From Rhodobacteraceae bacterium M382 (GTDB taxonomy: Bacteria > Pseudomonadota > Alphaproteobacteria > Rhodobacterales > Rhodobacteraceae), in assembly GCA_025141015.1 (NCBI GenBank), contig CP081098.1:124001-188000 (forward strand): a DNA stretch of 64,000 nucleotides, written 5' to 3'. Both the position numbers and the translations under genes were made by a program. Positions 36,429-45,657 of this stretch are shown here, piece after piece. Each line of letters starts with the position of its first letter. The first letter of the stretch is position 1. The notes under the pieces are model-generated. The model was not told where the DNA came from and made no database searches. It saw nothing but the letters and a program-made list of their open reading frames with translations.

Positions 36429-38498
36429 TCATCCAACTGCCAGTTCGGTAATCTCACGGCGGAAGGGCAGCGCATCGCCAATGTCCTGGCCATCCAGCTC
36501 ACGCGCATAGCGGTGCCCGGCATAGGTGGCCCAGGCAATCGGTCCCGGCGCATTGGCGTCGCCAATGATCTTGACGGATTTGATCCCGGCATCAGCCCAA
36601 TCGGTTTCGCGAGATTTGAGATCCAGATAAACGTGGTTGTTCTCCAAACGAGACGACACCATGACCACAGCGTCACAACCATACTCGCGCGACGCATCTG
36701 TATAGATGCAATTGGACATCACGCGGCCGCTGCCGATTTCAGTCACGCCACGGTTCAGCACGATATGGACACCCATTTCCGCCAACTTTTTGTGGATTGC
36801 GTGTTGTTCCAAAGTGTTGTTGGTCCAATCCGACAAATAGGCCGAGGGCGTGATGATGGTGACGTCGCACCCTGCCTTGCGCAGCAATTCGGCCAGGACA
36901 CCGCCCATGTAGTAATGGTCATCGTCATAGATCACGACCTGGCCGGAGGGCAGCGTGCCTTCCATGATGTCATCGGGGGTAAAGATCGGCATCGCAGGAT
37001 CAGTGGCAAAGGGCACAACATGCTGGCGGCTGACCCCATCACGACGCCATTTTGACCCAGTTGCCAGACACACGTTTTCAAACCCGAATTCCAAAATGCT
37101 GTCTGCGTCCAACGCGCTGTCAAAATAGGTTTCGACATTGGGTTTCTGGCTGATCTGATAGTCGCGGTAATCCACCACGCGGCCCCAGGCCGACAAGCCG
37201 GGCAGGTGGCGTTCGCGGGCCACACGCCCGCCCAAAGTGGTTGTCGCCTCGGCAATCGCCACGTCATATCCGCGCTCAGAAAGCGCACGGGCTGCTTCCA
37301 ACCCCGCAGGACCGGACCCAACAACCAACACGTTGTCGCTGGTGCCCTTGGGGTTCATACGTTCCGGATGCCAGCCTTTGCGCCATTCTTCCATAAAGGT
37401 GGGATTCTGGGTGCAGCGACTGATTGACATGGTCATGTCGCCGGTGATGCAAATATTGCAGCCAATGCATTCACGGATATCTTCGATCCGGCCTTCGTCA
37501 ATCTTGAGCGGGATAAACGGATCGGCAATCGACGGTCGCGCACAGCCAATCATATCCAACGTGCCGGATTTGATCATCTTGGCCATCACATCAGGAGAGG
37601 TAAACCGACCAACCCCGACAATCGGCTTGTCGGTCAGGTCGTGAATGCCCCGCACCAGTGCTTCTTGCGCGGCCTCTTCCTTGAACCGGGAAGGACCTGA
37701 ACAATCTTCCCAAGTTCCCTGTGCCAGATCCCAGATATCGGGCAGATTTCGGTTCATTTCGACAAAATCACGGACTTCGGCATTGGAAAAGCCAAGATCC
37801 CCGATCGTTTCGTCCAGCGACACCCGCAGGGCGATCCCCATCGTATCGCCCACGGCGTCCTTGATGTCGCCAATCACCTCATTGGCAAACCGCGACCGGT
37901 TTTCCAGCGACCCGCCATATTCATCTGTTCGATGGTTAGTGGCGCGGCTCAGGAAATGCTGAAAGATACCAAAGCCATGCGCACCATACAGATTGATCAG
38001 GTCAAACCCGGCTTCTTTCGACCGCTTGCCTGCATTCACGAACCAGCGACGCAGATCACGGATGTCGGATTTATCCAGCGCGCGCGCCTGAATCGGATCA
38101 TTGGTAAAGGTGCGAATGGGTTGGGCCGAAACCGCCAGCGGAACTTCCTTGGAGTAAAGATTAGGACCGTTGACCCCGGAATACGCCAATTGAATTCCGG
38201 CCAACGCGCCATGGGTCTTCATCTTTTCCGACATCTTGCGCAGCTGGGGAATGTCCTTGTCTTCCCACAGGCGCAATTCAATGAACGGAGTGATTTCCGA
38301 AGTATGATGCATCTCGCATTGTTCGGTAAAGATCACGCCCCAGCCGCCTTCGGCCTTGATACCACGCATGGCAGCCGCAGCAGACGGATCACGATAACCT
38401 CCACCGTTGCAGTGGGGCACCTGATAGAACCGGTTTTTGGCTGTGACAGGGCCGATCTGCATCGGTTCGAACAGAATATCGTAACGTGGGTCGCGCAT
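36429..38498 (-). CDS. Trimethylamine dehydrogenase/DgcA-like FMN, Fe-S, NADH:flavin oxidoreductase
   Basis: A 689-residue flavoprotein in three parts: an N-terminal FMN TIM barrel of the old-yellow-enzyme type (~1-340, with NLYGAHGFGIFQHFLSRATN), an Fe-S segment (ECIGCNICITGD followed by SRCTQNP), and a C-terminal nucleotide-binding half starting VLVVGSGPAGLEAARALSER (~390). Relatives are trimethylamine and dimethylamine dehydrogenases and DgcA of dimethylglycine catabolism. RBS AAAGGGAGG. It heads the importer operon and is divergent from a LuxR gene, so the importer probably supplies its substrate. Which methylated amine is not shown. Confidence 0.86.
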   Translation of the reverse strand: MRDPRYDILFEPMQIGPVTAKNRFYQVPHCNGGGYRDPSAAAAMRGIKAEGGWGVIFTEQCEMHHTSEITPFIELRLWEDKDIPQLRKMSEKMKTHGALAGIQLAYSGVNGPNLYSKEVPLAVSAQPIRTFTNDPIQARALDKSDIRDLRRWFVNAGKRSKEAGFDLINLYGAHGFGIFQHFLSRATNHRTDEYGGSLENRSRFANEVIGDIKDAVGDTMGIALRVSLDETIGDLGFSNAEVRDFVEMNRNLPDIWDLAQGTWEDCSGPSRFKEEAAQEALVRGIHDLTDKPIVGVGRFTSPDVMAKMIKSGTLDMIGCARPSIADPFIPLKIDEGRIEDIRECIGCNICITGDMTMSISRCTQNPTFMEEWRKGWHPERMNPKGTSDNVLVVGSGPAGLEAARALSERGYDVAIAEATTTLGGRVARERHLPGLSAWGRVVDYRDYQISQKPNVETYFDSALDADSILEFGFENVCLATGSKWRRDGVSRQHVVPFATDPAMPIFTPDDIMEGTLPSGQVVIYDDDHYYMGGVLAELLRKAGCDVTIITPSAYLSDWTNNTLEQHAIHKKLAEMGVHIVLNRGVTEIGSGRVMSNCIYTDASREYGCDAVVMVSSRLENNHVYLDLKSRETDWADAGIKSVKIIGDANAPGPIAWATYAGHRYARELDGQDIGDALPFRREITELAVG

Positions 38499-38664
38499 TG
38501 CGTGCCCTCCCTTTAGCGTCTGGCTGGGGTTGCGCAGCGAGGTGCATAAGTCCTGCGAGAGATTTTCTGGTCCCGGTATCGAGCCTTTGATATACCTCTC
38601 AATTCAAGGACTATTAATATCTGGAGCTACCTAGAGGGGTATATACCCCCAAGGAGGTATGAAC
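38499..38664. promoter_or_regulatory. Divergent TMADH-like / LuxR promoter region with 14-bp palindrome
   Basis: 166-bp divergent spacer. The perfect palindrome GGGGTATATACCCC at 38636-38649 ends one base before the Shine-Dalgarno of the LuxR gene; TATACCTC at 38591-38598 is the inverse of its GAGG(GG)TATA arm. These are candidate operator sites. Confidence 0.5.
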
Positions 38665-39453
38665 GTGTCTGCATCTGGTCCGGAACTGGCTTTGGCCCAT
38701 GCAATTTCGGCCATTGGAAAAGCTGATTTCCAGACTTTGCTTTATCGGTGGATTTGCCTGATTGGTGAAATCGACAACGGTGCCATGATCGCCTTTTTCA
38801 AAGACCGAGGCCCCGAAGCCTATTTCTCTGAAGCACAAGACCGACGTGTGTTTGCAAATCTTGACAGCCACTATTTGCGTGGTGCCTACCTGCTTGACCC
38901 AGTCTATTCGCTCCATGTCAAACACGCCGACGAGGGCCTGTACCGTCTGATCGACATTTCGCCGGATCACTTCAGACGTAACGAATATTTTGCGTCCTAT
39001 TTCCGACGCACGACCTTGATCGACGAATTGATTTTTCTGGCCCACCCCGCACCGGGGGTGACCGTCACAATCTGCGTCGGAAGGGATGCCACATCCGGTC
39101 GGAAATTTTCAGCACGCACCATAACGCGGCTCAGAGAAACAGCCCCCATCGTTGCGGCTCTGGCGAACGCACATTGGGGCAATCTGCGGTCAGAAACAGA
39201 AACAGATGACCTGCAGGTGGTTGAAGCGCTCAGGAACAGGTTGTCGAACGAGCTGAAAATCTCGCTCAGCCCACGTCAGTCTGAAATCGCCTTTCTTGTG
39301 CTGCAAGGTCATTCCTCGGTTTCCATCGGGTTGACCCTTGGAATCAGTCCGCTCACCGTAAAAACGATCCGCAAGCAGCTGTACAGAAAATGCAACATAT
39401 CTTCTCAGGCAGAGCTCTTTTCCCTGCTGACGCCATATCTGTTGCGAACATGA
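38665..39453 (+). CDS. LuxR-family transcriptional regulator
   Basis: A 262-residue protein with a C-terminal LuxR/GerE helix-turn-helix (~200-255, SPRQSEIAFLVLQGHSSVSIGLTLGISPLTVKTIRKQLY). The N-terminal ~190 residues are an unassigned sensor without an obvious acyl-homoserine-lactone signature. A perfect AAGGAGGT at 38651-38658 decides the start: the GTG at 38665 is six bases after it, whereas the in-frame ATG at 38659 touches it. It is divergent from the TMADH-like gene and probably controls that operon. Confidence 0.87.
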   Translation: MSASGPELALAHAISAIGKADFQTLLYRWICLIGEIDNGAMIAFFKDRGPEAYFSEAQDRRVFANLDSHYLRGAYLLDPVYSLHVKHADEGLYRLIDISPDHFRRNEYFASYFRRTTLIDELIFLAHPAPGVTVTICVGRDATSGRKFSARTITRLRETAPIVAALANAHWGNLRSETETDDLQVVEALRNRLSNELKISLSPRQSEIAFLVLQGHSSVSIGLTLGISPLTVKTIRKQLYRKCNISSQAELFSLLTPYLLRT

Positions 39454-39546
39454 TGGCAAGGAAACTGACCCTGCAAGGTCGGAACAACTTTGGTAGTTCA
39501 GCGGCCATCGGCGATGCCTGAGCGTTCGCCAATGGGGCGTTTTGGA

Positions 39547-41043
39547 TCAGGCTTTATACTTGATCCAGGTGGTCTTGAGCGCAGTGTATTTCTCAAGGCT
39601 GTGCAGCGACAAATCCCGCCCGAACCCGGATTGCTTCATTCCACCGAACGGCGTCTGTGCCGACAGAGCGTCCACCGTGTTCACCGACACGGTCCCGACG
39701 TGCAATCGGTCTGCCACCCGACAGGCGCGGCTCAGATTGTCGGTCCAGACCGAGGCCGCCAGCCCATAAATTGAATCATTGGCCATGGTCACGGCCTCTT
39801 CTTCGGAATCGAACGGAATGACCGACAGCACCGGTCCAAATATCTCATCCCGCGCCAGAGGATTGTTGTGGCTCACGTCATCAAAGATGGTTGGTTGTAC
39901 AAAACATCCCTTGCCACCCACTGTGATCCGTTCACCCCCCGCCACCAGGTTGGCAGACGTCTTGCCGGCCTCGATAAATCGCATAATGCCCTGGGTCTGC
40001 TTTTCATCAACGATGGCCCCCATTTTCGCGGCAGGATCCAATGGGTCTCCCGGCTGCATGGCCCTGGCGCGTGCGATCAACTTTGCGACAAATGCATCCT
40101 TGATCGACCTTTCGACATAAAGCCGCGAATTGGCTGAACAGACCTCTCCCTGATTAAAAAAGATGCCAAAGGCCGCCATATCTGCCGCCGTATCCAGATC
40201 CTCGCAATCAGCAAAGACCAGATTCGGGCTTTTGCCGCCGGTTTCAGGCCAAACCTGTTTCAAATTGGATTGACCAGAGTATTGCATGAACATTTTGCCA
40301 ATACCGGTCGACCCGGTAAAGGCCAGGCTGTCCACATCCATATGCAGACCCAACGCCCGACCTGCGGTGGCGCCAAAGCCGGGAACCACGTTCAACACGC
40401 CGTCCGGCAACCCGGCCTCGACCGCCAACTCCGCCAGTCGCAAAGCAGAAAGAGGCGATTGCTCGGCAGGTTTCAGGACAACCGAATTCCCGGCCGCAAG
40501 AGCCGCGGCTGCCTTCCATGTTGCCATGTCCAAGGGAAAATTCCAGGGCGTCACCGCCCCGACCACCCCCAACGGAACCCGTGCCACCAAAGCCAAGTCG
40601 CCCGGACCTGTGGGGGCCACTTCGTCATAGATCTTGTCGATGGCTTCGGCGTACCACTGAAAGAAATGCGCTGACCCCGGGGCATCGACAGTGGCCGCAT
40701 CGGTAACCAGTTTGCCCATGTCCAGGCTGTCGAGCAGCGCCATCTCTTCCAGGTTGGCCCGGATCAAATCCGCAAGCTTCAGCAAAACCGCCTTGCGATC
40801 GCCAGGTGCCATGCGCGACCAACGACCATCGTTAAACGCGCGCCGTCCGGCTACCACGGCCAGATCCACGTCCGCCGTGTCACATTCCGCAACCGCAGTC
40901 AGAACCGCGCCTGTCGCCGGGTTGATGCTGTCAAAGGTATTACCCGAAACCGCATCAACAAATTTGCCGTCAATAAAGGCCTGCCCCCGCAGGGTCAGAG
41001 CCTCAGCGCGGGTTTTCCAGTCTTGGTAAGTATAGTCCAGCAT
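39547..41043 (-). CDS. PuuC-like aldehyde dehydrogenase
   Basis: A 498-residue aldehyde dehydrogenase. Catalytic Glu267 in VWPETGGKSPNLVFADC and Cys302 in FFNQGEVCSANSRLYV, with PWNFPLDMATWK. The opening (MLDYTYQDWKTRAEAL) and these motifs are closest to gamma-glutamyl-gamma-aminobutyraldehyde dehydrogenase PuuC. RBS CAGGAGAATGCC. It is 15 bases after DUF1028 and last in an operon with RidA-like and HpaB-like genes. No PuuA, PuuB or PuuD lies adjacent, so its real aldehyde may differ. Confidence 0.87.
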   Translation of the reverse strand: MLDYTYQDWKTRAEALTLRGQAFIDGKFVDAVSGNTFDSINPATGAVLTAVAECDTADVDLAVVAGRRAFNDGRWSRMAPGDRKAVLLKLADLIRANLEEMALLDSLDMGKLVTDAATVDAPGSAHFFQWYAEAIDKIYDEVAPTGPGDLALVARVPLGVVGAVTPWNFPLDMATWKAAAALAAGNSVVLKPAEQSPLSALRLAELAVEAGLPDGVLNVVPGFGATAGRALGLHMDVDSLAFTGSTGIGKMFMQYSGQSNLKQVWPETGGKSPNLVFADCEDLDTAADMAAFGIFFNQGEVCSANSRLYVERSIKDAFVAKLIARARAMQPGDPLDPAAKMGAIVDEKQTQGIMRFIEAGKTSANLVAGGERITVGGKGCFVQPTIFDDVSHNNPLARDEIFGPVLSVIPFDSEEEAVTMANDSIYGLAASVWTDNLSRACRVADRLHVGTVSVNTVDALSAQTPFGGMKQSGFGRDLSLHSLEKYTALKTTWIKYKA

Positions 41044-41058
41044 GGCATTCTCCTGCTG

Positions 41059-41736
41059 TTATTCATCGCCCGGCACGCCGTATGATGGTGCCTCTCGGGG
41101 ATCCAGGGCGCGCTGGATATAGGCGTCCAGTTGCGGTTTGTAGACGTCCCAGGCGGCGGCGATATTTTCGATCGGACAGGCGTCCTGGGACCAATCACAG
41201 CGCAATTCGGCCACCGGCCAGCTGACGGTGTCGACGATCAGCATGCCCGCCGAATGCACCGGGCCGGCCTCACCACCCGCCGCCATCCCGGCGCGCATCG
41301 CGGCGATCAGCCGGTCCCCGATATGGCCAGTCGCGGCTTCGAACCCGTCGACAATGGCCTGGCAGACCCCGTCATTGGCCAGCAGATTACCGCCCGACGC
41401 CACATCACGCCCCTGCGCCTGGGTCCAGATGCCCAGACTGTTGGGCCCGGAATGGATCGCCGTGTCGCCTTGCGCATCCACAGCCAGAACCTGGCGATAG
41501 TCGATATGCGCACCGCGCCGCTGCACCTGGGCAATCGCCTCGGTCGCACTCAGCCCCTGCTCCATCAGATCGAGCGTCAAAGGCCCCAGCGAGGGATCAG
41601 TCACATTCTGGCTCGCCACCGCGCCCACGCCCGCCCGGGCAAAGGCACATCGCGCCGCGACTGCTGGCGAAGATGACGAAATCGCCATTCCGAACATGCC
41701 CGTTTCAGCGCAGCGCGCCACCAGCGAAAAGGTCAT
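41059..41736 (-). CDS. DUF1028 family protein (Ntn-hydrolase-like)
   Basis: A 225-residue protein matching DUF1028: MTFSLVARCAETGMFGMAISSSSPAVAARC, then VGAVASQNVTDPSLG. The family has an Ntn-hydrolase-like fold, so Thr2 exposed after Met removal could be a nucleophile (inference). It often sits near RidA and amidohydrolase genes. Here it lies between RidA-like and aldehyde dehydrogenase genes in one operon. Function unknown. Confidence 0.85.
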   Translation of the reverse strand: MTFSLVARCAETGMFGMAISSSSPAVAARCAFARAGVGAVASQNVTDPSLGPLTLDLMEQGLSATEAIAQVQRRGAHIDYRQVLAVDAQGDTAIHSGPNSLGIWTQAQGRDVASGGNLLANDGVCQAIVDGFEAATGHIGDRLIAAMRAGMAAGGEAGPVHSAGMLIVDTVSWPVAELRCDWSQDACPIENIAAAWDVYKPQLDAYIQRALDPREAPSYGVPGDE

Positions 41737-41801
41737 CTCTCACTCATCTCCCTATAGCCCCTGAACGGGCTTCTTTCTGGTCCCAAATACCTTCGGGGGG
41801 A

Positions 41802-41849
41802 GCGTTGCAATCCAAAAAGGATTGCAACGCGGGGGGGCAGACAGCCCCC
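41802..41849. repeat. Double-hairpin intergenic element
   Basis: Two adjacent hairpins between RidA-like and DUF1028 genes: a perfect 12-bp stem GCGTTGCAATCC / GGATTGCAACGC with an AAAAA loop (41802-41830), and GGGGGC / GCCCCC with a 5-nt loop (41833-41849). The flanking CTCCCCCCGAAGGTATTTG (minus strand) resembles GC-rich elements seen between genes in roseobacters. It may process or attenuate the message. Confidence 0.6.
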
Positions 41850-41859
41850 AATTCACGGA

Positions 41860-42276
41860 TCAATCGGGAATGACTGCTGTACCATCAATTTCGACCAGCC
41901 AATCGGGACGGGCCAGCGCCTGAACGACCAGACCAGTCGACACCGGATGCACGCCTTTGATATATTCGCCCATGGTGCGATAGACGTCCTCGCGGTAGCG
42001 CACATCGGTGATATAAACGACAACCTTGACCAGATGCTCCATCCTACCACCCGCCTCTTCGATCAGTTGACGGATGTTCTGCATCACCTTGTGGGTCTGT
42101 TCGACAGGGTCGTGACTGTCAATATTCACGGCGTCATCCAGATTCTGCGGGCACTGGCCACGCAGATAAACAGTTTTGCCACCTTGGGTCACAACAGCCT
42201 GACACAGATCATTGTCCAGGTTCTGTTCCGGGTAGGTGTCCGAGGTATTGAACTTACGAATACGGGTATGGGCCAT
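41860..42276 (-). CDS. RidA (YjgF/YER057c/UK114) family protein, non-canonical
   Basis: A 138-residue Rid-superfamily protein with the family pattern VYLRGQCPQNLDD, QTHKVMQNIRQLIEEAGG and VVVYITDVRYREDVYRTMGEY. True RidA imine deaminases need an arginine in the R-S/x-V-E-V-A motif near the C-terminus; here the equivalent is STGLVVQALARPDWLVEI, without that arginine. It therefore probably belongs to a Rid subgroup of unknown activity. RBS GGAGACC. Second gene of the HpaB-type operon. Confidence 0.88.
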   Translation of the reverse strand: MAHTRIRKFNTSDTYPEQNLDNDLCQAVVTQGGKTVYLRGQCPQNLDDAVNIDSHDPVEQTHKVMQNIRQLIEEAGGRMEHLVKVVVYITDVRYREDVYRTMGEYIKGVHPVSTGLVVQALARPDWLVEIDGTAVIPD

Positions 42277-42317
42277 TTGGGTCTCCGTTTGTTTGGGTAT
42301 TGGAATGGTGAAACAGG

Positions 42318-43847
42318 CTAATGGGCGGTGATGCTATCGCTCTGCGTTGCATCCATCGCGAACCACCGGCTGACAGCGCTATCTGCCTTTGACGTTGTCC
42401 TTAGTCCCATGACGGTGTCGGACAGGTCTGCGGCGTGTTTGACGAATGCCATCGGCCCGTCCCAGTCAAAGTTCTGGTAGACAGCCGCGAGGTGGGTGTG
42501 GGGCGGGGATTGGGCGAACAGCTGGAACGACAGGCGGTGACCGGCGTAATCCGAATTCAGCAGGTCGCGGGCAAAGGCCAGCAGCCTGCGCCGGTCCTCG
42601 GCCGCCCATTCGTCGTTGAGGGTATAGTATTTCTCGAGCCACGGACCCGTGTCATCGCTGGCGAAACTCGCCGCATCCGGGGTCACGCAGACCTGGCCAC
42701 CGCACAGGTCGCGGGTCAGCTGCACCATGGCGGGCAGTTGCGAACAGGCCTGCACCCGGCCCGCATACAGCAGCGATTGGTTCGGCATCATCAGCCCGGC
42801 GGGCGATTTTTCCGCCAACGCCACCGACGCCGTCAGATGTGCGTTGATCCCTTCGCGGTAGCACGCCAGGGTCGACAGCTTCTCCTGCACGCCCTGTTCG
42901 CGGTCCAGCCCGGTCTGGCGGACATTGTACAGCGCCGCACCGATCATCATGTCGGTCTGTTTCAGGATGCGCTGCAGGAACGGAAACGCCGAATACCGGT
43001 GCAACGTGGCGCGCATGAACATCGCCGCGCGGGTGTGGCGGTAAAACAGCACGTTCTCCCAGGGGATCAGCACATCGTCAAACACCACCAGCGTGTCGAT
43101 CTCGTCAAACCGGTTGGCCAGCGGGTAATCTGCGGCAGGCGCGCGACCGGCAAACCCGGTGCGACAGATGAATTTCAACCCCGGCGCGTTCAGATCACAG
43201 ATGAACCCGACCGCATAGGGCGACATCTCTTCCTCGCCCCAATTGGCGATCGTCGGCTTGGTAAAGGCCTGGTTGGCATAGGCGGCTGCGGTTTCGAATT
43301 TGGCCCCGCGCACGATGATCCCGGCATCGGTTTCGCGCACCACATGCAACAGCATGTCCGGGTCCTGATCCCGGGGCGGACGCGACCGGTCGCCCTTGGG
43401 GTCGGTATTGGCCGAGACCTGGAACAGGTCCTGACGCAGCACCGCGTCGATATGGGTCCGGATGTTGCCGGCAAACTGCGGGTCGAGTTCGGCCAGCACA
43501 TCAGCCCCATCCAGTAGCGACCACATCTCGCCCACGGTTTCATCGCCCACCCGGGTCACGACCCCGCCGATTTCATTCATCATGTGATCGGTGGCGCGGC
43601 GTTTGGCCCACCAATCGGCCTGGCTGTAGGGCAGCTTGTAGCCCATGGCCGAAACCTCGCCAGCTTCGGTATAGGTCATCAGATCCGCATGCGGCGCCTG
43701 ATGCTGCATGTCATAAATCCGCGCCCGAATATCCACCAACGGCTTGAACTGAGGATGCCCCGAAACATCACGCACCCGTTCGCCATTCACATAAACCTCA
43801 CGGCCTGCGCTCAACGAGGCGAGATACTCAGATCCTGTGCGTATCAT
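42318..43847 (-). CDS. 4-hydroxyphenylacetate 3-hydroxylase (HpaB)-family flavin monooxygenase
   Basis: A 509-residue member of the HpaB/PvcC family, which uses reduced FAD from a separate reductase to hydroxylate phenols or related rings. Landmarks: MIRTGSEYLASLSAGREVYVNGERV at the N-terminus, FDDVLIPWENVLFYRHTRAA (~255-275), and an acyl-CoA-dehydrogenase-like C-terminal half. RBS GGAGACACACC. It heads the operon with RidA-like, DUF1028 and aldehyde dehydrogenase genes. No HpaC-type flavin reductase gene is nearby. Substrate unknown. Confidence 0.87.
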   Translation of the reverse strand: MIRTGSEYLASLSAGREVYVNGERVRDVSGHPQFKPLVDIRARIYDMQHQAPHADLMTYTEAGEVSAMGYKLPYSQADWWAKRRATDHMMNEIGGVVTRVGDETVGEMWSLLDGADVLAELDPQFAGNIRTHIDAVLRQDLFQVSANTDPKGDRSRPPRDQDPDMLLHVVRETDAGIIVRGAKFETAAAYANQAFTKPTIANWGEEEMSPYAVGFICDLNAPGLKFICRTGFAGRAPAADYPLANRFDEIDTLVVFDDVLIPWENVLFYRHTRAAMFMRATLHRYSAFPFLQRILKQTDMMIGAALYNVRQTGLDREQGVQEKLSTLACYREGINAHLTASVALAEKSPAGLMMPNQSLLYAGRVQACSQLPAMVQLTRDLCGGQVCVTPDAASFASDDTGPWLEKYYTLNDEWAAEDRRRLLAFARDLLNSDYAGHRLSFQLFAQSPPHTHLAAVYQNFDWDGPMAFVKHAADLSDTVMGLRTTSKADSAVSRWFAMDATQSDSITAH

Positions 43848-44056
43848 GGTGTGTCTCCTGCACCTGCTGGGCCCCCTTTCGGGAGGGTCTGGCGCGTTTC
43901 ACCCTAATGGTTTTCATATGGTCAGCAGGAATTGAAGCATTGTCTGTCTCATCCCTGATAAGGGTGTGCCTAAGCTTTTTCACCCCAAGGGACGACGGGT
44001 CGCCACACCTTTTGGTGCGGCGATCCTGATCATCACGATTGCGACCATTACAGCAG

Positions 44057-45316
44057 TCAGCTTTCGGTTGGGCCGCGATACTCCAGATACTTGCGCTGGG
44101 TGGCAATCTGATCGGCCACATGTTTGGCGTCATGCCAGACCCCCCAGATAAAGGTCGATCCGCGACGCGACTGCCAGGGCAGCCCCAGAAAATAGATGCC
44201 CGGTTCGGATGATACCCCGCGCTGGTGCTGCGGTTTGCCAGTGTCGTCAAAAGCATCAACCTTCATCCAGCTGAAGTCCTGACGGAATCCGGTGGCCCAG
44301 ATGATCGACGTCACGCCTGCCTCTGCAAGGTTCAGCTCACTGATCGGATTGGTCAGGCAATCGGGGTCGGCAAAGGCAATACGGGCCTCGGGCTCTTCGG
44401 GCAGGTCGATGCCGGTACGTGCGACATAGGCATCTGCGGCGTCCAGCATTTCCTTATAGTTGATGTCGCCACCGTTGACATTATCCTGCAGATCACCAGC
44501 AAAGGTCAGCATACCGTCGGTGTAAGATTGTGTCAGCCCGACAAGGGTGACGCCTTCGTTACCGAGGCGACGGAAATCCATGGTCTGCCCACCATAGGCA
44601 CCGCTGACCGAGATCGTCACATGTTCGGTTCCGGGTTTCAGCGCAGCAACGTCCCACAGACCCAGAACTCCCAGCCACCAGACAAAGTCACGACCCCGAT
44701 AGGCCCGCGGCGGGCGATCATGCGGGCCGACCGACAGGTAAACCTCGCGCCCAGCGCGGTTCAGTTCATCAGCAATCTGAGCACCCGAAGACCCGGCACC
44801 CACAACCATCACTGCACCTTCGGGCAGCTGATCGGGGTTGCGATAGTAAAACGAATGGATTTGTTCAACGCCAGCATCAGCTGGAACAACCGGCGGGATA
44901 ACCGGATGTTGGAAGGCACCAGTTGCCGCCACGACGTTCCTGGCTTCAATCACACCATCAGAGGTTTCGACGCGGAACCGGCCCTGACCGTCCAGACGTT
45001 CGGCGCTTTTGACTTCAACACCGGTTCGGATCGGTGCTTTGATCATCTCGGCGTAGTCGTTCAGATAATCAGCGACGCGTTCTTTGGTCGGAAAGGCATC
45101 CGGATCGACATCAGCGAATTCCAGGTTTGGGAAACGGTCATGCCAAGCCGGACCATTGGCCACCAGATTGTCCCAGCGGCCCGTCCGCCAGGCTTCGGCG
45201 ACACGGTTCTTTTCCAATACGAGGTGAGGCACACCATTGTTGCTCAGATGTTCGCTCATGGCGATGCCGGCCTGGCCACCTCCAACAACAAGCGTATCTA
45301 TGTGTTCAACTGACAT
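44057..45316 (-). CDS. FAD-dependent oxidoreductase, flavin monooxygenase/CzcO-like
   Basis: A 419-residue flavoprotein with two Rossmann motifs, TLVVGGGQAGIAMSEHLSNNG (~9-29) for FAD and VMVVGAGSSGAQIADELNRAG (~168-188) for NAD(P), and the ATGAFQHPVIPP and WATGFRQDFSWM segments of the CzcO/FMO-like group. It has no clear Baeyer-Villiger signature. RBS AAGAGGACC. It is 210 bases upstream of nothing on the same strand but the HpaB gene, with a spacer holding no gene. Substrate unknown. Confidence 0.83.
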   Translation of the reverse strand: MSVEHIDTLVVGGGQAGIAMSEHLSNNGVPHLVLEKNRVAEAWRTGRWDNLVANGPAWHDRFPNLEFADVDPDAFPTKERVADYLNDYAEMIKAPIRTGVEVKSAERLDGQGRFRVETSDGVIEARNVVAATGAFQHPVIPPVVPADAGVEQIHSFYYRNPDQLPEGAVMVVGAGSSGAQIADELNRAGREVYLSVGPHDRPPRAYRGRDFVWWLGVLGLWDVAALKPGTEHVTISVSGAYGGQTMDFRRLGNEGVTLVGLTQSYTDGMLTFAGDLQDNVNGGDINYKEMLDAADAYVARTGIDLPEEPEARIAFADPDCLTNPISELNLAEAGVTSIIWATGFRQDFSWMKVDAFDDTGKPQHQRGVSSEPGIYFLGLPWQSRRGSTFIWGVWHDAKHVADQIATQRKYLEYRGPTES

Positions 45317-45657
45317 TTGCGGGTCCTCTTGAATGATATCTGGATGATCATGGCGCGTTTGAGATCACCTTAAGGAAGCCGTCAGCGAGCGAAAAACATG
45401 ATTTGTTTAAGCACTGGTTGCGTTGCGCCTAAGTGGGTGGGACACGAGGGAGAAGGGTCTGATGGAGCCTGGTATCATGGGCCAACCGTGTATTGTCCGG
45501 CGAGTTTTCTGGCTTCGGGCCGACGGCCAGATCCAACACAGGCAGCAGGAGTCTCGTGGCGTTCTGGCCTGATAATCCCCCATCTAAAACGGAAAAGCCT
45601 ACAAATCCTGGATGCCGTCCGGAGTTCTGCTTAAAATGGGGGTGTTGCACGCGCGGT
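45317..45657. other. Gene-poor spacer, possible remnant
   Basis: 341 bp with promoter space for the flavoprotein gene but no convincing gene. Two near-identical 13-mers, GTGGGACACGAGG (45437-45449) and GTGGGACGCGAGG (45667-45679), flank it, the second inside the 3' end of the decarboxylase gene. Short open frames on both strands lack RBS. I cannot name an element. Confidence 0.35.

Noticed and set aside
39454-39546. Terminator between luxR and the PuuC-like gene
   Set aside because: Only a weak CGCC/GGCG stem is present, too poor to call.
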